Shown one piece after another: positions 26,296 to 34,787 of a stretch of DNA of 64,000 bases (positions are counted from its first letter, which is position 1; each line of letters begins with the position of its first letter). The translations under genes were made by a program, and so were the position numbers. The DNA is from Paenibacillus_V sp046244365 (GTDB lineage Bacteria; Bacillota; Bacilli; Paenibacillales; NBRC-103111): NCBI RefSeq assembly GCF_046244365.1, contig NZ_CP176395.1, positions 992,001-1,056,000 on the forward strand, in the 5' to 3' direction. The notes under the pieces are model-generated. The model made no database searches, had not been told where the DNA came from, and saw only the letters and a program-made list of their open reading frames with translations.

Positions 26296-27255
26296 ATGCA
26301 GGAGAACGTTGCGCAGCAAGCGGCAAGAGCGCCGCTCATGACGGAAACCCGAAGGACGTTATGGAAAGAAATAGCCAAACATAAATATTTGATCGCGATG
26401 TTTATGCCGTGTTTGTTGTATTATATCTTGTTCAAGTACGTGCCGATGTTCGGGATCGTCGTATCCTTCAAAAACTATAATCCGTTCATAGGCGTAATGG
26501 GGAGCGAGTGGGTCGGTTTTAAATATTACGAGATGTTTTTCAACAACCCCGACTTCATTACCTTGTTAAGAAACACGTTTTTGTTAGGACTGTATAAGCT
26601 CGTTTTTGGCTTTCCGGCGCCGATCATTCTTGCACTGCTGCTGAACGAGCTGAAAAACATGGCGTTCAAACGTTTTGTGCAAACGGTTAGCTATTTGCCG
26701 CATTTTATTTCGAATGTGGTCATCTCCAGTATGATCGTGATGTTTCTGTCTCCATCCGGAGGCGTCGTGAACAACGTCATCGAGTCGCTAGGATTTGCCA
26801 AAATCAACTTTTTACTTATGCCTGACATGTTTCGGTCCGTGTACGTACTTTCGGAAATATGGCAGCATATCGGTTGGGAAACGATTCTTTATTTGGCGGC
26901 TCTGACTTCGATCGATCCGATGCTGTACGAAGCTTCCGAAATTGACGGCGCCTCGCGGCTGCGAAAGCTGTGGCATATTACACTGCCGGGAATCGCTCCG
27001 GCGATCGTCATCCTGCTTATTCTGAACGTCGGCAAAGTGATCGAGATCGGCTTCGAAAAAGTATTTCTTCTATACAATCCCGCTACCTACGAGACGGCGG
27101 ACATTTTAAGCACCTATGTCTACAGGGTCGGACTCATGCAAGGGAATTTCAGCTATGCTTCGGCGATCGATGTGTTCACCGGTCTAGTCAGCCTCGTGTT
27201 CATCGTTTCAACGAACTACGTGAGCCGGAAACTTTCGGAAACGAGCTTATGGTAA
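26296..27255 (+). CDS. sugar ABC transporter permease, LplB/YtcP type
   Basis: This 319-residue CUT1 permease has six membrane helices, beginning at about residue 33 (YLIAMFMPCLLYYILF). GAGGAG lies 13 nt before the ATG at 26296; an ATG at 26338 is the alternative. The cytoplasmic EAA loop, EASEIDGASRLRKLWHITLPG, contacts the ATPase. In Firmicutes these transporters usually borrow a shared MsmX-type ATPase, and none is encoded here. Gene order permease-permease-binding protein matches LplB-LplC-LipO sets that import oligosaccharides derived from plant or cell-wall polysaccharides. Transcription begins in the 237-bp gap shared with the divergent AraC regulator. Confidence 0.93.
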   Translation: MQENVAQQAARAPLMTETRRTLWKEIAKHKYLIAMFMPCLLYYILFKYVPMFGIVVSFKNYNPFIGVMGSEWVGFKYYEMFFNNPDFITLLRNTFLLGLYKLVFGFPAPIILALLLNELKNMAFKRFVQTVSYLPHFISNVVISSMIVMFLSPSGGVVNNVIESLGFAKINFLLMPDMFRSVYVLSEIWQHIGWETILYLAALTSIDPMLYEASEIDGASRLRKLWHITLPGIAPAIVILLILNVGKVIEIGFEKVFLLYNPATYETADILSTYVYRVGLMQGNFSYASAIDVFTGLVSLVFIVSTNYVSRKLSETSLW

Positions 27256-27270
27256 AGGGGGCAGGTCTAT

Positions 27271-28233
27271 ATGAAACGTCATTTACAATCCCGGCAAACT
27301 TGTGACTCGCCGACAGATCGGTCTCATAGCGGACCCCGACGCCGATTTCTTCGAAAACGGTCAGGTTGGCGGAGCCGGTTATCCTTATTTACATGCGTTA
27401 ATATTGCCGTTTTGCTTGGTGTGGTCTTGGCGACCCTTTATCCCTTCGTCTATATGGCGGCGGTTTCGTTGAGTAAAGATATTTATGTAATGAAAGGCGA
27501 GATCACGTTTTTTCCGAAAGGCTTAAATCTGGATATGTACAAGTTCGTTTTGCGCGACCCCCGTATGCTGACGGGTTACGGCAATACGCTGCTGTATGCG
27601 GTTGTCGGGACGGCCATATCGCTGCTTATCACTTCGCTCGGCGCCTATGCGCTGTCCAAGAAAGAGATGCCGTTCTTTAAAAGCTTCACGTTAATGATCG
27701 TCTTCACGATGTTTTTTAATGGGGGCATGATCCCGACGTTCCTGGTCGTCAAATCATACGGATTGATCGATTCGCTATGGGGGATGGTGCTGCCGGCGGC
27801 GGTAAGCACCTGGAACCTGCTGGTCATGAGAACTTTCTATACCGGAGTGCCTATCGAGCTGGAGGAATCCGGGAAGCTGGACGGCCTAAACGAACTAGGC
27901 ATCTTTTTCCGAATCGTAATGCCGCTCTCCAAAGCGATTTTCGCGACGATTGGACTTTTCTATGCGGTGGCCATGTGGAACAATTTCACGCTTCCACTCT
28001 TATATTTGCGCGATCCCGATTTGTTTCCATTACAGGTCGTGTTGCGCAACATCGTTCTTGCAGGCCAATTAAATTCCGCAGATGCGACGAGTATAGGAGG
28101 CGATTCGGTCATCGTGGAAGAATCTTTGAAGTATGCCACGATCATGGTTGCGACACTGCCGATTCTTACCGTGTACCCGTTCCTGCAAAAATATTTCGTA
28201 AAGGGGGTCATGGTCGGGGCGATTAAAGGATAA
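27271..28233 (+). CDS. sugar ABC transporter permease, LplC/YtcP type
   Basis: This is the 320-residue second permease, with AAGGGGG before the ATG at 27271, 15 bp after the first. The N-terminal about 40 residues are polar, basic and poorly conserved; the core starts at about residue 47 (NIAVLLGVVLATLYPFVYM) and has six helices. The EAA loop is EESGKLDGLNELGIFFRIVMP. It ends FVKGVMVGAIKG, the typical terminus of this family. It pairs with the upstream permease to form the channel. The unusually long basic N-terminus might instead mean that a downstream start is used, but no better ribosome site was found. Confidence 0.92.
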   Translation: MKRHLQSRQTCDSPTDRSHSGPRRRFLRKRSGWRSRLSLFTCVNIAVLLGVVLATLYPFVYMAAVSLSKDIYVMKGEITFFPKGLNLDMYKFVLRDPRMLTGYGNTLLYAVVGTAISLLITSLGAYALSKKEMPFFKSFTLMIVFTMFFNGGMIPTFLVVKSYGLIDSLWGMVLPAAVSTWNLLVMRTFYTGVPIELEESGKLDGLNELGIFFRIVMPLSKAIFATIGLFYAVAMWNNFTLPLLYLRDPDLFPLQVVLRNIVLAGQLNSADATSIGGDSVIVEESLKYATIMVATLPILTVYPFLQKYFVKGVMVGAIKG

Positions 28234-28269
28234 AAGTTGGCAAAAGATACGATAAGAGGAGAGATAGCG

Positions 28270-29805
28270 ATGAAAAAGAAAAAGGGGTTATACGCGATCG
28301 CGGCGGCTGCGCTGCTTATGGGGCTGATCGCCGGATGCGGCGGCGGCAAACAGAATGAAGGCGAGCAAGCTTCGCCGAATCCGGATAAAGGCGGGACGGT
28401 AACGAAGAAAACGTTCACGATGTTAACCGACTCTCACCCAAGCTATCCGTACAGCAAGGATTGGCCGGTCTGGAAGCTGCTTGAGGACAAAACGGGCGCC
28501 ACCTTCAATGTCCAGACGCCTTCAGGCAAGCTGGAGGATACGATTAATTTGACGATCGCCTCGGGGGAAATGCCCGATCTGATGTTCATGTACGGCAAAA
28601 CGCAGGCCAATAAATTCGGCCAGCAAGGCGCGCTCGTCAACATTTTGGACTATAAGGAAGACATGCCGAATTTTAAAAAATGGATGGAGAAATATCCCGA
28701 TATCACGAAAGCGCAAATCGCGGCCGACGGCAAAATGTACATGTTCCCGAATGAAGGGTTCGGCGAAGCGAACCGGATGATTTGGATGTACCGCGAGGAT
28801 GTCTTCAAGAAGCATGATCTGAAAGCGCCTACTACCTTCGATGAGCTTTACACGGTGCTCAAAAAGCTGAAGGAGCTGTATCCGAAGAGCTATCCGTTCA
28901 GCTTCCGGATCGGTAACAACCTGCTGCTGCTAAAAGCTTTATCTGCACAATTTCAAACGAATGAAGGCTTCTACCAGGTAGGCGGGGACGTCAAATACGG
29001 GCCGACCGAGCCGAATTATAAGACGATGCTCGAGTATTTGAATAAATTTTACAAGGAAGGCCTCATTCCGCCGGACTGGCTGACGGTCGACGCGAAAAAA
29101 TGGCAGGATATGATGTCCGCCGAGCAATCGTTCGTCACCATCGACTATATCGGCCGTATCGACTTTTTCAACAACGCGCTGAGAAAAGACCGTCCCGACT
29201 TCAACCTGGCCTTTATGGTTCCGCCGGTCGGCAAGCAGGGAGGAAAGCCGCAGAACGCCTATATGCATGTTGTCGATTCAGGGCTTACCGTATCGAGCAA
29301 ATCGAAGAAAATCAAGGATATTATGCGAACGGTCGACTTCATGTACAGCGAAGAGGGAAGAACGATTTCCAGCTGGGGGAAAGAAGGGGATACCTACATC
29401 GTCGAGAACGGCAGCAAAAAAATAAAGCCGGATTTCAAGGATGCGACCGACTTTCGCAAGCAAACCGGTCTGGCTACCAATGGCACGTACACATGGATCG
29501 ATTATGACGCTTATTTATCGATGGCATCCAAAGAGCTTCAAAATGCTTATGTGGAAGCCCGTAAATTCGACGCGCCTTACCGCTCTTTGCCGGACTTCAA
29601 TCAGAAGGATCTGGAAACCGTCTCGACGACGGGCGCGGCAGTCGATAAATACCGCGACGAGAATGTGATCAAATTCATTATCGGCGAGCAGAGCCTGGAC
29701 AACTGGAGTAATTACGTGAGCGGACTGAGCAACCTTGGCCTTCCGAAACTGTCGGAGCTGTATAAGGCCGCGTACGACCGTACGGCGAAAACGAGCCTGA
29801 AGTAG
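28270..29805 (+). CDS. extracellular sugar-binding lipoprotein (LipO-type)
   Basis: This is a 511-residue solute-binding lipoprotein. AGAGGAGAG precedes the ATG at 28270; an upstream in-frame start at 28237 lacks a site and would spoil the signal peptide. MKKKKGLYAIAAAALLMGLIAGC gives a classic lipobox (LIAGC), with a Gly-rich mature start. The body fits the large cluster of family-1 binding proteins found with LplB/LplC permeases (LEDKTGATFNVQTPSGKL; ASGEMPDLMF; WIDYDAYLSMASKELQNAYV). It should capture an oligosaccharide outside the membrane and deliver it to the two permeases. The DUF4838 gene next door may process the same glycan. Confidence 0.92.
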   Translation: MKKKKGLYAIAAAALLMGLIAGCGGGKQNEGEQASPNPDKGGTVTKKTFTMLTDSHPSYPYSKDWPVWKLLEDKTGATFNVQTPSGKLEDTINLTIASGEMPDLMFMYGKTQANKFGQQGALVNILDYKEDMPNFKKWMEKYPDITKAQIAADGKMYMFPNEGFGEANRMIWMYREDVFKKHDLKAPTTFDELYTVLKKLKELYPKSYPFSFRIGNNLLLLKALSAQFQTNEGFYQVGGDVKYGPTEPNYKTMLEYLNKFYKEGLIPPDWLTVDAKKWQDMMSAEQSFVTIDYIGRIDFFNNALRKDRPDFNLAFMVPPVGKQGGKPQNAYMHVVDSGLTVSSKSKKIKDIMRTVDFMYSEEGRTISSWGKEGDTYIVENGSKKIKPDFKDATDFRKQTGLATNGTYTWIDYDAYLSMASKELQNAYVEARKFDAPYRSLPDFNQKDLETVSTTGAAVDKYRDENVIKFIIGEQSLDNWSNYVSGLSNLGLPKLSELYKAAYDRTAKTSLK

Positions 29806-29893
29806 TCGGCGGCTGCAGGATAAGCGGCGCTAACGAGTGAAGGGCGGTTGCTGGACGAAAGGCGCTAAAGGTTGGTGTAAAGGAGAATCCAAC

Positions 29894-32128
29894 ATGATTT
29901 ACACGATTTATGTGAATAAGAGAGCATTCCGCACGATCCGGGAAGCGGCGGATGCGGAACGGGAAGTGGATTGGTGGGACGAACGGGACGAGCGGGCTGC
30001 CGCTTGTACCGAATGCTTCGCCGCCGTGGAGCTGCAGCGGCATCTACATATTGCGCTGGGTGAAGGCGCGCGCGTGATTTTTGAGACGACGGATCGCAGA
30101 CCGGAATCCGGAAACGATAGTGCAGATGCGAATGCCGGAGTCAGCGCGACCGCACAAAGTTTTTATATCGGAACGGTGCAGTCCAATCCTTATATCAAAG
30201 ACTTCGTAGAGAACGGCTGCTTCAGTTTGGAACAGACGAACGACGAAGCTGGCGATTCCTTCTTGATCGAGACGCTGCAATCGGCGGAGGAGAGGGCTTG
30301 GGTATTGTGCGGGGCGGGAAGGACCGGCGCTTTGTATGCCGTTTACGCGTTTTTGGAGCGAATCGGCTTCAGGTGGTACGCCCCCGGAGAAGCGGGAGCC
30401 GTATATCCCGAACGGATAGCCTCTCTGCCCGAGATTCGATGTCTGGAAACGCCGGACTTTCGAACAAGAGGCTGCTATTCGGAGTTCATCGACGACCGGA
30501 GTATAGATTTTATCAACTGGATGGCCCGTAATCGGATGAACTATGCGCATCTGTTTACGGTAACCAATCCCCATGCGCTGAAGAAACGGGGCATCCGCAT
30601 TGCGGGAGGGGGACACGATATGCTGTATAAATATTTGGATCCGGGCAGTCCATATCCTTATGCGCATCCTTTGTTTGCCTCCTGCAAAGAAGACATGCCG
30701 CCGGATCCTTATCCGATCAGTCCGGAATACAAAGGAGACGCGGACGGCGACGGAACTCTTTCCTATGCGGAGGCCCATCCGGAATGGTTTGCGCTAGTGG
30801 ATGGGGAAAGAAGCCATACCCGCAGCCCGGAGGCGCTGGCGGAGCAGTATTTTGCCGGGGACAATCATTGCCTGACCCATCCCGGCGCAGCCGACGAGCT
30901 TTCCCGCAACGTCATTCGCGCGCTTGCCGGCGGCGATTTGCGGCATGTGGACGACCTGAACTTCTGGCTGCTGGACAACGGGAATTGGTGTTCCTGCGAG
31001 ACATGCGTCAGCAGCGGCAACTACACAAACCGTTTGATTGCAACCGTTCATCATTTGAGACAAAAGATCTGCAAGGCGATGGAAGAGGGAGTGTTGAAGA
31101 GAAACGTCCGTATTTTATTTCCTGCTTATCACGAGACACTCGCCCCTCCCGACAAGCCGCTGCCCGAAGCGTTCGATTACCGCAATTGCTTCGCGATCTT
31201 CTTCCCGATCGAAAGATGCTACGTCCATACGTTCGCCGACGAGGGCTGTACAGAGACGAACCGGCACTTGCATCATAACTACCGGAGCTGGGCGCTGGAC
31301 GCGGAACGCAGTTATCAGGGGGAAATGTTCATCGGCGAATACTACGGTGTGAGAACGTTCGCGGCGCTGCCGGTTCTCCTGAGCAGAATGATTGCGACTG
31401 ATATTCCTTACTACCATGAGACGGGAACCCGGCATTTTTATTATATGCATATGACTAGTGGAAGGTGGGGGATGCTTGCCCTCAATAATTACTTGTACGC
31501 AGCGCTTTTATGGAATGTGAAAGCGGATGGACGCGCAATCATGGATGCGTATTTGGCAAACTGCTATAAAGAAACGGCATGCGAAATGAAGTCGTTTTAC
31601 GAGCAATTGGAAGAAGCATTTAGCAATGTAAAGTATGTAAAGCATTACCAGGTGAAGGACGGGGAGCGGTATTCTCTTTGGCAGAAGCTCAGAAATCGGG
31701 AGGAGTCGCTGTTTCCCTTGGAGCACATGAAATACGATTCCGCCGGTGAAACCTCCGATTCGGGTATTTCCTTGGTCGATTCCATCAATAAGCTGGCCGA
31801 TTGCAGAGCGATTCTGGATGCGGCGCTGCTAAAGGCGGGAACGCCGGCCGTTATTCAAAGGCTGCTCGAGGACGAGATGAGATTCGATTACGGACAGACG
31901 ATGATGCTGTTCTATTACCGGATGGTCCGTACGATGATGCTGCTGCATGAGAATAAGCCGGCTTTGGCCAAGTCGGAGTTCGCTTCCTGCATAACGCATG
32001 CGGCGAAGCTGAGTGAGACCAAGTTTCCGCTAAGCAATTATGATTACAGCAAATATTACGATAACGGGCTGAACGCCTCCTGGATAAAGGAGCTTTACGA
32101 AAAGCTTCTGACCGAGCTGCAGGAGTAG
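29894..32128 (+). CDS. DUF4838-family protein, glycosidase-like
   Basis: This 744-residue protein has a perfect AAGGAGAA site for the ATG at 29894, 88 bp after the binding-protein gene. Residues about 25-180 look like the alpha/beta N-terminal domain that precedes GH67/GH20 barrels (VELQRHLHIALGEGARVIF; VLCGAGRTGALYAVYAFLE). Residues about 190-560 fit DUF4838, including DLNFWLLDNGNWCSC and TCVSSGNYTNRL. A helical C-terminal part follows. DUF4838 proteins occur widely with carbohydrate operons but have no agreed activity; a glucuronidase- or hexosaminidase-like role is plausible. No signal peptide is seen, so it probably acts inside the cell on the imported sugar. Confidence 0.82.
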   Translation: MIYTIYVNKRAFRTIREAADAEREVDWWDERDERAAACTECFAAVELQRHLHIALGEGARVIFETTDRRPESGNDSADANAGVSATAQSFYIGTVQSNPYIKDFVENGCFSLEQTNDEAGDSFLIETLQSAEERAWVLCGAGRTGALYAVYAFLERIGFRWYAPGEAGAVYPERIASLPEIRCLETPDFRTRGCYSEFIDDRSIDFINWMARNRMNYAHLFTVTNPHALKKRGIRIAGGGHDMLYKYLDPGSPYPYAHPLFASCKEDMPPDPYPISPEYKGDADGDGTLSYAEAHPEWFALVDGERSHTRSPEALAEQYFAGDNHCLTHPGAADELSRNVIRALAGGDLRHVDDLNFWLLDNGNWCSCETCVSSGNYTNRLIATVHHLRQKICKAMEEGVLKRNVRILFPAYHETLAPPDKPLPEAFDYRNCFAIFFPIERCYVHTFADEGCTETNRHLHHNYRSWALDAERSYQGEMFIGEYYGVRTFAALPVLLSRMIATDIPYYHETGTRHFYYMHMTSGRWGMLALNNYLYAALLWNVKADGRAIMDAYLANCYKETACEMKSFYEQLEEAFSNVKYVKHYQVKDGERYSLWQKLRNREESLFPLEHMKYDSAGETSDSGISLVDSINKLADCRAILDAALLKAGTPAVIQRLLEDEMRFDYGQTMMLFYYRMVRTMMLLHENKPALAKSEFASCITHAAKLSETKFPLSNYDYSKYYDNGLNASWIKELYEKLLTELQE

Positions 32129-32292
32129 GAGCGAACCTACACCGTTCTTGAAAGGCGGCAAAGCTTCAATCTCCTTGCGATTGCGGATGCTTCAGGCAAG
32201 TTTTTTGATACGGAGCCGAATCGCAAAAACAACTTCATCTCCTCTATGGTTTCCAACGCAGATTAGTAGCGGACAGTTGGAGACTTCCAATT

Positions 32293-32338
32293 AAAAGAGC
32301 TGTCTCGCAATCATATTTGATGATTGCGAGGCAGCTCC
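32293..32338 (-). terminator. intrinsic terminator of the GntR gene
   Basis: This is a very stable hairpin: GAGCTG-TCTCGCAATCAT pairs with ATGATTGCGAG-GCAGCTC around a short loop. The minus strand continues with TTTTAATT. Confidence 0.85.
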
Positions 32339-32339
32339 T

Positions 32340-33056
32340 TTATGTTTCTTCTGCCTTACGAAGCACATTTTCAACCTTCAGCAAATGCTTGAGCATCCGC
32401 TCGCCGGCAAGCGAGCCGTCCCGCGCGGATATGGCTTGGAATACGCTGCGATGTTCGTCCAGCAGCCGTTCGGCAGAAGCGCGTTCAGCGTAAAACCAGA
32501 GCCGCCGCAAATCTTTCATTGACGCATGCATGCGCTGGGAGAGCGACTCCATCATTTGTACGAGCAGCGAATTGCCGGTCGCTTTGGCGATCTGCAAATG
32601 AAAGCGGACGTCGGCTTGCTCGCTTGCGGCTTCGTCGTCTAGAAGAGTGGACATTTCCTTTAAAATAGAGCCTAGCTGCTGCAAATCGTCCTCGGTGCGG
32701 TTGACCGCCGCCAGAGAGGCGCAGCCGGATTCGAGCAGCTTCCGGACTTCAAGCACTTCCTGAAGCGAATCCGTTTGCTGAAACAGCGTTCCGAACGGCT
32801 TCTCTTCCGCAGCTTCCCCGGGCAGCTCCTTCTTAACGAATGTCCCTCCGCCTTGACGGATATCCAGCCAGCCGAGCGCTTTCAGGGCGCTTAACGCTTC
32901 GCGGATCGTAGAGCGGCCTACGCCGTAGCTGACGGCCAGATCGACGACGGAAGAAAGCTTCGTTCCGGGCGGCAGCGAGCCGCTCACGATTTGATTTTTG
33001 ATATGTTCCATGACAAGCTCATAGCCCTTAGGCGGTTTTAATGGATTTACGTTCAT
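32340..33056 (-). CDS. FadR/LutR-type GntR repressor
   Basis: This 238-residue regulator has GGAGGAAG before the ATG at 33056. Residues about 8-75 form the GntR winged helix (PPGTKLSSVVDLAVSYGVGR, STIREALSALKALGWLDIRQ, GGGTFV). Residues about 95-225 are the all-helical FCD ligand domain with SLQEVLEVRKLLESGCASLA and metal-type His/Asp positions (DVRFHLQIAKATGN). It is divergent from glcD-glcF. FCD repressors of such oxidases usually respond to glycolate or L-lactate. A 13-bp palindrome at the glcD promoter is its likely operator. LutR of B. subtilis is the nearest functional comparison, although it regulates lutABC. Confidence 0.9.
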   Translation of the reverse strand: MNVNPLKPPKGYELVMEHIKNQIVSGSLPPGTKLSSVVDLAVSYGVGRSTIREALSALKALGWLDIRQGGGTFVKKELPGEAAEEKPFGTLFQQTDSLQEVLEVRKLLESGCASLAAVNRTEDDLQQLGSILKEMSTLLDDEAASEQADVRFHLQIAKATGNSLLVQMMESLSQRMHASMKDLRRLWFYAERASAERLLDEHRSVFQAISARDGSLAGERMLKHLLKVENVLRKAEET

Positions 33057-33189
33057 CGTCTTCCTCCAAAGTCGGTTTAGAGGATGGCTCTATCAAGTCC
33101 TCTTAGGATGCGGTTGTATGAAAACACGAGTAATGGGGGAAATCGAACCTTTTTTCGTCCAATCTCTATACACTCATTTAAGCATACGA

Positions 33190-33217
33190 TATAATAGAAC
33201 AAAAGTCATCAGATGAC
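33190..33217 (+). promoter_or_regulatory. glcDF promoter -10 with palindromic operator
   Basis: A consensus -10 TATAAT (33190-33195) is followed nine bases later by the perfect palindrome GTCATC-A-GATGAC (33205-33217), centred on the expected transcription start. The -35 is poor. The palindrome core TCATC-N-GATGA resembles what I recall for LutR-type sites. Repression by the divergent GntR protein is inferred. Confidence 0.65.
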
Positions 33218-33368
33218 CTGATTTATTTTACGAAACAAATCGAGCGCCCGGGCAACGTTTTCGGAGAAAGATCCGCTTTGAATGGATAAGCGAGGGATTC
33301 GCAGCGGACTCGGAATGGCTTCGGAGAATCGGTCACTTTGCAGGGATAACGAAGGGGAGGCTGTTTAT

Positions 33369-34787
33369 ATGTTGGAGGAATCCGTGCGTCGCGAATTGCG
33401 CGCCATTGTCGGAGACAACTACTATAAAGACGATACGGAGACGCTGGTAACCCACTCTTACGATGGAACGCCGATGCTGCAAACGCTGCCGGACGGCGTC
33501 ATCTATCCGAGCAGCACGCAGGAAGTATCGGAAATCGTGAAGGTGCTTGCGAAGCACCGCATTCCGATCGTAAGCCGCGGTTCGGGCACGAATTTGTGCG
33601 GCGGGACGGTACCGGTAAACGGCGGCGTCGTCATGGTGATGCACCGGATGAACCGCATTTTGGAGGTCGACCTTGAAAACTTGACGGCTGTCGTGCAGCC
33701 TGGACTGAATACGAAGGAATTCATCACGCATGTCGAGGAGCTGGGCCTGTTCTATCCGCCGGATCCTAGCAGCATGGCGATTTCGACGATCGGCGGCAAC
33801 ATTGCGGAATGCTCCGGAGGGCTGCGCGGTCTGAAATACGGGACGACCAAGGACTATGTCATCGGCCTGGAGGCGGTTCTTGCGAGCGGCGAAATTATTC
33901 GCACAGGCGGCAAGCTGATGAAGGACGTTGCCGGCTACGACTTGACGAAGCTTCTGGTAGGCTCCGAAGGGACGCTGGCGATCGTAACCGAAGCGACGCT
34001 GAAGCTTGTTCCGCCTCCGAAGTACAAGAAGACGATGCTTGCGATGTATAACGACATTTACGGGGCTGCCCGCACGGTATCCAAAATTATCGAGAACCGG
34101 ATCATTCCGGCTACGCTCGAATTTTTGGACAATCCGACGATCCGCGTCGTCGACGATTTCGCCAAGCTGGGGCTTCCGCTCGATATGGCCGCGATCTTGC
34201 TGATCGAACAGGATGGCGCCGACGAAGCGGCGGTCGAACGCGATATCGCGCTCATTACGCAGATTTGCGAAGACGAGAAAGCCGCTCAAGTAAGCGTCGC
34301 ACAAAATCAAGACGAGGCGCTTAAGCTGCTTACGGCCCGCCGGAGCGCGTTTACGGCGCTTGCCCGTTTGCGCCCGACGACGATTCTTGAGGATGCCACG
34401 GTGCCTCGCTCCAAGATCGCCGATATGGTGCTCGAAATCAACAGAATCGCACAAAAATATAATGTTCAAATCTGTACGTTCGGTCACGCCGGCGACGGCA
34501 ATCTGCACCCGACGGCAACGACGGATGCACGCGACCAGGAGGAAATCCACCGCGTCGAGGAAGCGTTCGCCGAAATTTTCGAAGCGGCGATCGAGCTGGG
34601 CGGTACGATAACCGGGGAGCATGGAGTCGGTCTGGTCAAAGCGCCGTTCCTCGAGTGGAAGGTAGGCAAGGCGGGCATCGATGTCATGCGGGGCATCAAG
34701 CAGGCGTTCGATCCTGACAATCTGCTCAATCCGGGCAAAATGTTCGCGCGCGAAACGCGCCGCAGGGTGGTGATTCAACGTGGCTGA
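33369..34787 (+). CDS. glcD: glycolate/D-lactate oxidase FAD subunit (GlcD-like)
   Basis: This 472-residue FAD-linked oxidase starts at the ATG at 33369, with AAGGGGAGG eight nt upstream; in-frame codons back to 33282 lack a site. The PCMH-type FAD fold is marked by VSRGSGTNLCGG (from about residue 68), DPSSMAISTIGGNIAECSGG and KYGTTKDYVIGLE. The C-terminal domain has FGHAGDGNLHP with His373 and ITGEHGVGL, both characteristic of the GlcD/D-LDH group. It oxidises a 2-hydroxy acid and passes electrons to the iron-sulfur partner whose gene overlaps by 8 bp. A GlcE subunit is missing, as is common in Bacillales. D-lactate rather than glycolate is possible. Confidence 0.92.
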   Translation: MLEESVRRELRAIVGDNYYKDDTETLVTHSYDGTPMLQTLPDGVIYPSSTQEVSEIVKVLAKHRIPIVSRGSGTNLCGGTVPVNGGVVMVMHRMNRILEVDLENLTAVVQPGLNTKEFITHVEELGLFYPPDPSSMAISTIGGNIAECSGGLRGLKYGTTKDYVIGLEAVLASGEIIRTGGKLMKDVAGYDLTKLLVGSEGTLAIVTEATLKLVPPPKYKKTMLAMYNDIYGAARTVSKIIENRIIPATLEFLDNPTIRVVDDFAKLGLPLDMAAILLIEQDGADEAAVERDIALITQICEDEKAAQVSVAQNQDEALKLLTARRSAFTALARLRPTTILEDATVPRSKIADMVLEINRIAQKYNVQICTFGHAGDGNLHPTATTDARDQEEIHRVEEAFAEIFEAAIELGGTITGEHGVGLVKAPFLEWKVGKAGIDVMRGIKQAFDPDNLLNPGKMFARETRRRVVIQRG

